DNA of 33,964 nt, from contig NZ_CAMTTF010000012.1 of the NCBI RefSeq assembly GCF_947077765.1, positions 1 through 33,964 of the forward strand. Reading direction: 5' to 3'. The notes under the pieces were generated by a model, which saw nothing but the letters and a program-made list of their open reading frames with translations, made no database searches and was not told where the DNA came from. Of the stretch, positions 1 through 7,082 are shown one piece after another. The stretch comes from Salinibacter grassmerensis. Its GTDB lineage: Bacteria > Bacteroidota > Rhodothermia > Rhodothermales > Salinibacteraceae. The translations under genes and the position numbers were made by a program. Within the stretch, counting starts at the first letter, position 1. Each line of letters starts with the position of its first letter.

Positions 1-55
1 TGAGACAAATTCGTCAGTAAGACGAGCCGGTCGAGAGAGTGAAGCGAAAAGCGCC

Positions 56-3000
56 TCAGCGCACGACGGTGATCTTCCGGGTCCGGGTCTGTCCACCGGC
101 CTCCAGCCGGCCGAAGTACACCCCACTGGAGAGTTGGCTGGCCCGGAGGTCTGCTCGGTGACGCCCGGCCTCCTTCCGGCCCTGCTCCAAGGTGGCGACC
201 CGGCGCCCGAGCACGTCGTAGACCTGGAGGCTGACTTCCCCGGCCTCTGGCAGGGCGTACTCGACGGTCGCTTGCCTCCGGACCGGGTTCGGGTAGGAGG
301 TCAGGCGCACCTCCTCCGGCAGAACCTTATCCGTCTCGCTCTCGACGTAGCCGTCGGTGCCGACCGCGAGCTTGAGCTGAGCAGTCTCGCCCTCCAGGTC
401 GATCTCGATAGCTTCCTTCTGCCGAAGATCGTAGGTCTTTCCGGCCGCAGGGTGGAGGAGAATCACCGACCGGCCCTCGGCCGCGCCGAGGTGCTCGGCG
501 CCAAGTGTGATCGGGCCGCCAGCCTGGCTCGACAGGCGCAAGGCAAAGGTCTCCCCACCGCCCTCCACCGGCCGGCGCTCGGCCATGAGGGTACGGGTGC
601 GCTTCGACTCAGCCTCGCTTGAAGCTTTCTCAGATGCCTTTATCCGCAGGCTCGTTTTCGCAAAGCGGCTTGGCGGGGCGATCAGGTCCTCCGGACCAAT
701 GCCAGGCCTCGCGCCCTCACGGAGCCCTACCTGAATGGTCGAGCCGGCTGCGCCTTCCGCGCGGACCGGCGTCGCCGTGAGGGCTAGCATTGCTGGCTCC
801 CCCTCCTTCTCCTTCGACATCTCGGATGAGGCCGCGCTTCCCGGCGCGCCGGGGTAGGGAATCACCAGCGAGTCCCGCCCGCTCTTGCCGTTGAAGAAGT
901 AGTAGGCCTCGCCGGTAGCCGCCGACGCGAACGTATCCGTCGAGTCGAACGTCCCGCCAAACGACCAGATCGGCTGCAGGTCCCCGCTGGTCGCATTTTC
1001 GACGGCGGCCCAGTCTACGTCTTCGCCGAAGGGATTAGACACAACGTTCCACCCTTCTCGCAGCCCGATCGCCGTAGCGGAGTCTCCCCGCAGGTTCACC
1101 GCCGAGATCGGCTCCTCGAAGGTCCACTCGCTGGTGGCGGTTAGCCAAAAACCGTTGCCCTTCCGGAAGTCGAACGTCTCCGACCTGTCGAACTCCACGA
1201 AGTAATCGCTCTCGGAGCCATCGTCGTAATAGGCCTGCCACTGGCTGCCGGCCTCTCCGCTCACGACGTCGGCCAAGGAGCGATCAGGTTGCCCCGGAAG
1301 GGCCACCAGCCGGTAGCTGGTCGAGTCGGTGGCCCCGCCAAACGTGCGGCTGGCGGAGGCAGTGACCTCTTGCGGGTAGAGGAAGACGCTGGCCACGCCG
1401 GAAAGACCGCTCTGATTGCCGGCCGTGTCCACAGCCGTGACCCCGTAGCGGTACGTGCGGTTTTCGGTGGCGGTGGTGTCGGTGAAGCTAGTGGCCGAGA
1501 CCGGGCCTTCCGTGAGCCCCGCGCCGCTTGTGTCCGGCGCCTGGCCTACGGAGCGGTACAGGCGGTAGCCGGCTAGGTCATCCGATGCCGATGCGCTCCA
1601 GGAGAGGAGGACGTGCTGGCCCTCCACATTGGCTGTCAGCCCGCTCGGCGCTGATGGCGTTGCCCGTTCAGTGAGACCTCCGTCATTGATCGTCCAGCCC
1701 TCTTCCTCGATGATCGACTGGCGTGCTGATTCCGCGCTGGAGGTATACTGGCTCTGGCCGGCGTCAAATGTCAGGTCGTCGGTTAGGTCCAGCTGGGCCC
1801 ATCTGGTCAAAAGTGCGTCGTAGTTCTCTGAAGACAGTTTTGCCCCGCCTGCCAGGAAACTCTCGAAGGAGTCGTCAAAGTCCTTAGAATCGTCTACGCT
1901 GGAGATATCCCACGAGCTGATATCCCTATCGAAGTCAGTGGCGCCCCTGAACATAGCAGCCATGTTAGTCACATTGGAGACATCCCATGAGCCGATGTGC
2001 CTATTGAAGCTTATGGCTCCATCGAACATTCCGCGCATGTTGGTCACCCTAGAGACGTCCCATCCGCTTACGTCTCCGTTGAAGCTTACGGCGCCGCCGA
2101 ACATGAACCTCATATCAGTCACGCTGGAGACGTCCCAAGAGCCGATGTCTCTGTCAAATCTTATGGCATCTTTGAACATGTACCTCATTTTGGTGACGTT
2201 GGAGACACTCCAAGAGCCAATGTCCCGGTCGAAGCTTTTGGCGTCCTCGAACATATTGCTCATTCCTCCCACGCTGGAGACATTCCACGAACTGATGTCC
2301 CCGTTGAAGCTATCGGCGTTGCTGAACATGGACCCCATGCTTCTTACGGCAGAGACGTCCCATTCACCGATGTCCTGATTGAAGCTGGTGGCGACAGCAA
2401 ACATGAAGGACATGGTAGTCACGTTGGAGACATCCCAGGAGCCGATGTCTCTGTTGAAGCTTTCAGCATTATTGAACATAGACCCCATGTCTCGTGCGGC
2501 GGAGACGTCCCACTTCTCGATGTCCCCATTGAAGCTGGTAGCTTCATTGAACATGAAGCCCATGTCCGTGACAGCGGAGACGTCCCACTCGCCGATGTCT
2601 TGATTGAAGCTGGTTGCGCCTCTAAACATGGCAGTCATGTTGTTCACGTTGGAGACATTCCATCTCTCGATGTCCCCATTAAAGCTGGCGGCGCCATCGA
2701 ACATAAAACTCATGTCAGTCACACCCGACAGGTTCGGCATGTCGACTGCGTTGTAGGTCATGTTTTCTGCTCCCGCGAAGGCAAATGCCATACTTTCCCA
2801 CCGTATGTCTCCCCACTGCTCGATTGTCTGGAGCCGCCGGGCGTTGGCTTGATCTCCACCGCCAAAGCGGCCCGCATTCAGGTAGATCCGCGGGAAAGTG
2901 CCGCTGATCTTGACCGTGTAGGTCCCGGCCTCTTTGTAAGAATGGTTCGGGTCTGGGTCCAGTCCAGAATAGGTCTCGGTCGTCCCATCGCCCCAATCGA

Positions 3001-3181
3001 CCTGGAAGTCGTAGCCGGAGATGTCTTCGGACTCGGTCGGAATCGTAATCGATAGGTCTGGGGAGGTCGTCTCCCAGGTAGTGATAAATGCGTCCTGGGC
3101 CTGAGTAGAAGACGGGCTGAATGCAACCCCAAGCAGAAGTGCGGTAGAAAGAGGAGCGCAGAGGCGCAAAAGACGCGTCAT
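56..3181 (-). CDS. BspA-like surface protein with DUF285 repeats and T9SS sorting domain
   Basis: Predicted secreted or cell-surface protein of 1041 residues. I chose the internal ATG at 3181 because it starts a clean signal peptide (MTRLLRLCAPLSTALLLGV, cut after TQA); the frame is open 46 codons further upstream. After the signal comes a PKD-like domain (VDWGDGTTETY, then the YTVKISG strand). Eleven 25-residue BspA/DUF285 repeats follow (1889-2713, pattern MxxMFxxAxSFNxDIxxWDVSxV). The usual repeat-closing segment comes next (LSSENYDALLTRWA to GWTINDGG), then an FN3 domain, a long linker, and a C-terminal type A sorting domain (YPNPVRRQATVEY, YDVLGRRVATL, SGVYFGRLEA). In Bacteroidota such C-termini direct export by the type IX system. 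The repeats are leucine-rich-like and often adhesive, so binding to cells or surfaces is an inference. No substrate can be named. Confidence 0.85.
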   Translation of the reverse strand: MTRLLRLCAPLSTALLLGVAFSPSSTQAQDAFITTWETTSPDLSITIPTESEDISGYDFQVDWGDGTTETYSGLDPDPNHSYKEAGTYTVKISGTFPRIYLNAGRFGGGDQANARRLQTIEQWGDIRWESMAFAFAGAENMTYNAVDMPNLSGVTDMSFMFDGAASFNGDIERWNVSNVNNMTAMFRGATSFNQDIGEWDVSAVTDMGFMFNEATSFNGDIEKWDVSAARDMGSMFNNAESFNRDIGSWDVSNVTTMSFMFAVATSFNQDIGEWDVSAVRSMGSMFSNADSFNGDISSWNVSSVGGMSNMFEDAKSFDRDIGSWSVSNVTKMRYMFKDAIRFDRDIGSWDVSSVTDMRFMFGGAVSFNGDVSGWDVSRVTNMRGMFDGAISFNRHIGSWDVSNVTNMAAMFRGATDFDRDISSWDISSVDDSKDFDDSFESFLAGGAKLSSENYDALLTRWAQLDLTDDLTFDAGQSQYTSSAESARQSIIEEEGWTINDGGLTERATPSAPSGLTANVEGQHVLLSWSASASDDLAGYRLYRSVGQAPDTSGAGLTEGPVSATSFTDTTATENRTYRYGVTAVDTAGNQSGLSGVASVFLYPQEVTASASRTFGGATDSTSYRLVALPGQPDRSLADVVSGEAGSQWQAYYDDGSESDYFVEFDRSETFDFRKGNGFWLTATSEWTFEEPISAVNLRGDSATAIGLREGWNVVSNPFGEDVDWAAVENATSGDLQPIWSFGGTFDSTDTFASAATGEAYYFFNGKSGRDSLVIPYPGAPGSAASSEMSKEKEGEPAMLALTATPVRAEGAAGSTIQVGLREGARPGIGPEDLIAPPSRFAKTSLRIKASEKASSEAESKRTRTLMAERRPVEGGGETFALRLSSQAGGPITLGAEHLGAAEGRSVILLHPAAGKTYDLRQKEAIEIDLEGETAQLKLAVGTDGYVESETDKVLPEEVRLTSYPNPVRRQATVEYALPEAGEVSLQVYDVLGRRVATLEQGRKEAGRHRADLRASQLSSGVYFGRLEAGGQTRTRKITVVR

Positions 3182-3631
3182 GTATGCTGAACCTGTGTAG
3201 TCAAAGCTACGCGAAGCAAATGGTGGCAGTAAGGCCACCCTGACCGACATTCGTGGAAGACCTGCACTCCACGTAGCTCTCAGTGCCGCTTTCTTCACGG
3301 CAGGTGATTGCCTCAGCACAGGCTGAGTTGAAGAGTTTTATTTGGGCCTTACATTATAGAAAGAATATGGGCGAACGAAAAGTGCTCCGGCATCCTCGAA
3401 GATAGACACCCGCCATCGGGCGCCCTCCCGGAGGGTTTTTATCCATTGGAGGGAACCCGAGACTCAACCACGGAAGTGGACTACCTCGGAGCACAGGCCA
3501 CGGAGTCAGAGCATGAGCCTTTGATCTTCCCTGTGCGCCCATCACAGGCAACCCTTTTCGCTTTTCAGTGCCTTTCCCAGGTCTCTGAAGCGGGCTCGTG
3601 GCCCGGTGAGGCTGGTCTTACGACCAAACCG
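3182..3631. other. Intergenic stretch without a convincing gene
   Basis: This separates two minus-strand genes. It should contain the promoter of the BspA-like gene, but I cannot point to one. The only structure seen is a small terminator-like hairpin at 3423-3440. Confidence 0.4.
3423..3440 (+). terminator. Possible Rho-independent terminator
   Basis: A CCCTC/GAGGG stem with a 3-base loop is followed at once by TTTTT, reading on the plus strand. No plus-strand gene precedes it, so it may block readthrough from the neighbouring replicon side or be fortuitous. Confidence 0.3.
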
Positions 3632-4132
3632 CTAGCTTCCTCTCAGGCCGACCACAACGCCTATCCCCACGCCTGTCCCGACTGCATTGAAGACCATGTC
3701 CGCTCTGCTGAACCGATTGCCGATCTTCGAGCGGTCGTACAGCTCCTTCAAAAGCCCCGCCGCAAGAGCACTCCCGCCAGCCGCCATGAGGGACGTGCGG
3801 TGCGGCCAGCCGACAACTTCTCTGCTCCCGTAGTAGGCACCGATAACAATGCCCATGCTGACAAGCGCATGCAGGGTCTTGTCCCCGGTCCCCGCCTGCC
3901 GAGGTGGTGGCAGCCTGGCGCCTGGACTGCCGTGGCGGAGCTCAAACGCGATGCCGCGGGCAGTCAGGGAAGGACCCACTGGAGAAGAGTTCTCCAGAGA
4001 GGGGCTCGTCAGATAGGGATTCGCCAGAAAGCTTCTTTGAGCGACTGCTGGTGATGCGGCCGAAAGAAATACGGCCGAAAGAAACGCTCCGATGAGCAGA
4101 CGTGGAGCGTTCAAGTGTAGAAGGCTGTGCAT
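3632..4132 (-). CDS. DUF2279/YfiM-like exported or membrane protein
   Basis: A 166-residue protein counted from the ATG at 4132, which starts a signal peptide (MHSLLHLNAPRLLIGAFL, cut near AVAQ). The open frame reaches back to 4264 but the extra part looks noncoding. The C-terminal half has DKTLHALVSMGIVIGAYYG, then AGLLKELYD and FSRADMVFNAVGTGVG. This D-K-x-L-H, K-E-x-x-D, S-x-x-D-x-x-x-N-x-x-G order is that of DUF2279/YfiM-type envelope proteins, whose biochemical role is unknown. Two hydrophobic stretches suggest membrane insertion. It lies in the same direction as the Rep gene but separately spaced. The family match is by motif order only. Confidence 0.6.
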   Translation of the reverse strand: MHSLLHLNAPRLLIGAFLSAVFLSAASPAVAQRSFLANPYLTSPSLENSSPVGPSLTARGIAFELRHGSPGARLPPPRQAGTGDKTLHALVSMGIVIGAYYGSREVVGWPHRTSLMAAGGSALAAGLLKELYDRSKIGNRFSRADMVFNAVGTGVGIGVVVGLRGS

Positions 4133-4351
4133 GGCTGATGCTGTTTTGCTTTTCAAGCCAAGGGACGTGCCCCGTTCGGGCAAACCGCTTGCCCTCGTGA
4201 GGGTAAGCCAATCAGTTGGGTCCCGCTCCGAGCGCCCAAGACATATCCAGGTCGGATCCTTCACGGCAAACCGGGGCTGAAGTCTTCTTCTGCGTCTCTC
4301 CTTTAAACCGGCGTTTCAGGTCTGGTGGCAGGCTCACGGTTCCGCCGAGCC

Positions 4352-4618
4352 TCAGGTCACCATCGAAACGATCAGGTAGGCAAGGTAGAGGTTCATCGCG
4401 GCCAGAAAAAGCCAGAGGAGACGGCCTAGCCTCGATCCCCACCACTTCCTCTGAAGCCCAGCTTTGAGCTCCTCCTTGCTCAGATCTTTCTCGCTCGGAT
4501 CGACGGGGTGCCCGCTGGCGCGCTGATTGGCGGGCGCGTCGTCTCTGGAATCGGGAGCGTCGCTCTTGGAATTAGAAGGATTGCCAGAGTTGGAAGGATT
4601 GCCAGCAGTCGTGGACAT
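4352..4618 (-). CDS. Small protein with C-terminal membrane segment, unknown function
   Basis: An 88-residue protein. The first half is low-complexity and polar, with the five-residue unit GNPSN repeated and S/D/A-rich sequence. The middle is charged (EKDLSKEELKAGL). The end is a single predicted transmembrane helix (LGRLLWLFLAAMNLYLAYLIV). It lies 82 bases downstream of rep on the same strand and may share its transcript. I do not recognise a family. A tail-anchored topology is plausible because the helix is at the extreme C-terminus. Confidence 0.55.
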   Translation of the reverse strand: MSTTAGNPSNSGNPSNSKSDAPDSRDDAPANQRASGHPVDPSEKDLSKEELKAGLQRKWWGSRLGRLLWLFLAAMNLYLAYLIVSMVT

Positions 4619-4700
4619 CCGAGCGGCGCGGAAGCGGCGGTGCAGCGGCCAAGAGGGATATCAAATCGGAAGGGACAGTGGTCTGGAGGACGGCCTTATG

Positions 4701-5627
4701 CTACCTCACGCGTTCCCAGAGGGTCTTCATCCGCTGGAGGGTGACCGACTGCTTCACGGACTTCGATCGGTTTGGGACCTCTTGCTCGGCCTGCTGGACG
4801 GCCCGCTTGTGGAGCTTGCCCAACCGCTCTTGGCTCAGGGCGTCAATTTGCTCCTGAGTCAGATCCGAGAGAAAGACATCCATTACGTCAATGTTGGGCA
4901 CCTCCGTCCGGTCCTCCATCTTTGGCTTCTCGGGCCGCTCCTCCCCGCCTTGATGGATGAAGAACTTAACCCGCTTCGCCGTCCGGCCTTCCCGCTCGAC
5001 ATCGTAGGTGAAGTGGATGTCGGTCTTCTCCTGGATCTCTTCCCGGGCATTCTCGATGACGTGGGCCTTCAGCTGTGAAAAGTACTCGTAGCTGTCGGTC
5101 ACCCCAAGAATGTCTCTAAGCTCCTCAACGGTCATGCGGAGAATGGAAATGTCCTCTCGCATCTTGAGTAGCTCGTAGATCCGCATCGAGTGCTTACTCC
5201 CGAGCGGAAGGAAGTACCCAGCCTCGTACATCGTAAACCGCTTCTTGAGCTGGAGAAGAAACGGCTCCATCGAGTCGTTGAACTTTGCCCTGATGTAAGC
5301 ATCATTCTCCTTGTAGCGGCACTCGTCCATGAGGCTGACGCCTCGGTATTCCCGCTTCCCGTTTTTGTCGTACTTCTTGATCTCCAGCTTTTTTTCGAGG
5401 AGGCTCTTGCAGATGTCCTCCGCGAGACCGTATAGGTTGTTGGAGAAGACCCCGGACTGGTCCATCAGATCCTTGATGTAGAGCCGCTGGAAACTGAACT
5501 CCTTGTCGTCTCGGTCCAGCTGTGAGATGAGCATCCCGACGATCCGGTGCTCAACCCGTGATAAGGGCATCTTGGCCTGGACCAGACGGTTGGCTTTGAC
5601 GATCATTTCCCCGGAGGCGCCCTCCAT
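4701..5627 (-). CDS. rep: Plasmid replication initiator, Rep_3 (RepB/RepE-type) family
   Basis: A 308-residue initiator expected to bind the iterons just upstream (5731-5886) and open the origin. The N-terminus reads MIVKANRLVQAKMPLSRVEHRIVG..., the typical Rep_3 opening (N-x-L-x-x-A, L-x-x-x-E-x-R). The first winged-helix domain continues through FSFQRLYIKDLMDQSG. It is followed by the signature region FTMYEAGYFLPLGSKHSMRIYELL, here broken into the conserved Y-x-x-x-L and S-x-x-x-R-I-Y-E-L-L parts. A second winged helix contains MTVEELRDILGVTDSY and YFSQLKAHVIENAREEI. The C-terminal tail (E-K-P-K-M... to KTLWERVR) is charged and variable. The length is normal for the family. Starts at 5627 or 5606 are both possible. 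Iterons upstream of the start suggest autoregulation. Confidence 0.92.
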   Translation of the reverse strand: MEGASGEMIVKANRLVQAKMPLSRVEHRIVGMLISQLDRDDKEFSFQRLYIKDLMDQSGVFSNNLYGLAEDICKSLLEKKLEIKKYDKNGKREYRGVSLMDECRYKENDAYIRAKFNDSMEPFLLQLKKRFTMYEAGYFLPLGSKHSMRIYELLKMREDISILRMTVEELRDILGVTDSYEYFSQLKAHVIENAREEIQEKTDIHFTYDVEREGRTAKRVKFFIHQGGEERPEKPKMEDRTEVPNIDVMDVFLSDLTQEQIDALSQERLGKLHKRAVQQAEQEVPNRSKSVKQSVTLQRMKTLWERVR

Positions 5628-5730
5628 GGCTGAACTGTTAGAGATTTGGTATCAGACGGTGGAAAAGGGAAGAAAACATACCCTTGAGCGTCCACAGATG
5701 CCACCAGACACTGGCCTGCGAGCGGTTGCT

Positions 5731-5886
5731 ACCAATGAGCTAACAGCTTCTACCAATGCGTTAACAGTTAGAGCGCGCTGCTACCAATGAGCTAACAGTT
5801 ATTTACCAACAAGCTAATACCTCTCTACCAACGAGCTAACAGTTCTTACCAACGAGCTAACAGTTCTTACCAATGCGCTAACAACT
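5731..5886. repeat. Iteron array, probable origin of replication
   Basis: Seven direct repeats of an 18-base unit close to ACCAANGNGCTAACAGTT start at 5731, 5752, 5783, 5805, 5827, 5848 and 5869. The spacing is 21-22 bases, about two helical turns, except for one 31-base step. Copy 4 (AACAAGCTAATAC) and copy 7 (ending ACAACT) are the most diverged. Placement just upstream of rep matches iteron plasmids, in which Rep binds the repeats for initiation and copy control. Confidence 0.9.
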
Positions 5887-6705
5887 CGTATCAATAAATA
5901 TATGGCGCTCAGTGTCTTACGCGACTCTATAATGTTTTAATGTGTCTAACGAAGTAATACTGTTAATGCGCGTGAAGAGCTTTACGAGGAAAAGCACACC
6001 TGAAAACAAAGGCCAAAGCCGAGGACACTGGCTCTCTATAACCGAAAGGATGGTCTCTCATCAGCGGTAGTTGAGCTCTCATCGCACGACGAGAAGTCTG
6101 AGCAACCCGCAGGAAAAGAGGAATCTACAGCAACCTCACGTCGACAAGAGGCAGTCGTCACCAGTTCTTACTCAACGGATGTAATCAGCCGTCTCACCAC
6201 ACTAATTCCGTTTTTGCAGACGAGACTTTCCGTAGAAAAAACACCATAGGAAAGCGTCACTGACCGCTGTTCTAATCATAGAGGCTCTAATGCCTATGTA
6301 CGCGGAAAAATTCAGGCAGCACCCGGTTGGAAGAAGCACTCCTGGCGCTATCAGCCGTGAAGTGGAGGTCTAGAAGCTTCACTCCTGCGTAGAGAAATGC
6401 CCATTTTCTTTGAGTCTAGGTTGAGCATAGACTCTGGCAAAAGCGGCCATCTAGGACTGCAATAATGGAAAATGAGAGTTCTCCTGATAGAACCATGGCC
6501 CACCGTCAGCATGTCAGGACCGACTTACATTCAGATCAGGAGGTAGCTAGTGGAAGTGCGACACAGGTATAAAAGACAGCCTTTTGAAACACGCATCGTC
6601 CGCTAAAGATAGAAGAATTTTCCATTACCGCCTGCAACTAGGCGTGGGAACCGAACGCAGCGGTGGACGGCAACAGAGGAGAATCTGACATACTGTGGAT
6701 ACGCG
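5887..6705. other. Noncoding region beside the iterons; AT-rich start
   Basis: No convincing reading frame on either strand. The first ~90 bases are AT-rich (for example ATCAATAAATATATGG and TCTATAATGTTTTAATG) and could be the DNA-unwinding element next to the iterons. The rest of the stretch shows no repeat or motif I can name. Confidence 0.4.
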
Positions 6706-6818
6706 AGGGCCCTGAGCAGGGACTCGTACCACACGTTGAGCGTCTCACTTTCTCTGTAGTGAGACTGCTTGACGCTTCCCACGTGGTGCGAAGTCCTGCT
6801 GAGGGCCCTTCTTTTTTT
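6706..6818 (+). ncRNA. Long hairpin followed by a U-tract: structured RNA or large terminator
   Basis: Bases 6706-6809 fold into one long imperfect hairpin. AGGGCCCT (6706-6713) pairs with 6802-6809 and AGCAGG (6715-6720) with CCTGCT (6795-6800). ACT-CG pairs across one bulge, and TACCAC (6727-6732) pairs with GTGGTG (6783-6788). GCG pairs with CGC, and the tip TCTCACT (6743-6749) pairs perfectly with AGTGAGA (6758-6764). TTTTTTT follows at 6812-6818, so on the plus strand it would act as an intrinsic terminator or the 3' end of a small RNA. A single-strand replication or priming site is an alternative. Confidence 0.55.
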
Positions 6819-6905
6819 GCCCTCAGCTGACCCTGAGCAGGGATTTAGAGACGTTCAGCACAGGCACTCTTCAATCGGACACATACTTAGAGCGAGGAGA
6901 GATAT

Positions 6906-6941
6906 AAAAAAAAGGCCGTCCTCCCTGGCAGGAAGACGGCC
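6906..6941 (-). terminator. Rho-independent terminator, minus strand
   Basis: Stem GGCCGTC/GACGGCC (6914-6920 with 6935-6941), extended inward by TCC/GGA past one mismatch. It is flanked on the minus-strand 3' side by eight Ts (A-run 6906-6913). It forms a tandem pair with the terminator at 6955-6984. Confidence 0.75.
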
Positions 6942-6954
6942 CCTCTTAAGCCTT

Positions 6955-6984
6955 AAAAAAAAGTTCGGCAGTTCCAGCTGCCGA
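6955..6984 (-). terminator. Rho-independent terminator, minus strand
   Basis: Stem TCGGCAG/CTGCCGA (6965-6971 with 6978-6984) with a 6-base loop, followed on the minus strand by a T-run (A-run 6955-6962). It implies a minus-strand transcript starting between here and the polymerase-like gene, or inside that gene. Confidence 0.7.
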
Positions 6985-7012
6985 GCATACCCAGATAGAC
7001 TACGGAAGTCAA

Positions 7013-7061
7013 CTAGACGCCAGAAACGGCCGAAGAGACCAACCGCTAGACGCTAGAATCG
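7013..7061. repeat. Pair of 16-base direct repeats in the leader of the polymerase-like gene
   Basis: CTAGACGCCAGAAACG (7013-7028) and CTAGACGCTAGAATCG (7046-7061) match at 14 of 16 bases and lie 33 bases apart, just before the start codon at 7083. They could be operator sites. No binding protein is known. Confidence 0.5.
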
Positions 7062-7082
7062 ACTAAAGAAAGCCACCGGGTA

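Noticed and set aside
1938-3055. Long plus-strand frames opposite the BspA-like gene
   Set aside because: Their periodicity mirrors the 75-base repeats of the minus-strand gene; they are shadows.
6706-6818. Retron-like ncRNA (msr-msd) reading of the long hairpin
   Set aside because: No reverse transcriptase with a YADD-type motif is encoded nearby; the downstream protein has H-D at the motif C position and family A-like features.
6769-7056. A 95-codon plus-strand frame
   Set aside because: It runs through the right arm of the long hairpin and both minus-strand terminators, and its product is basic and unlike a folded protein.
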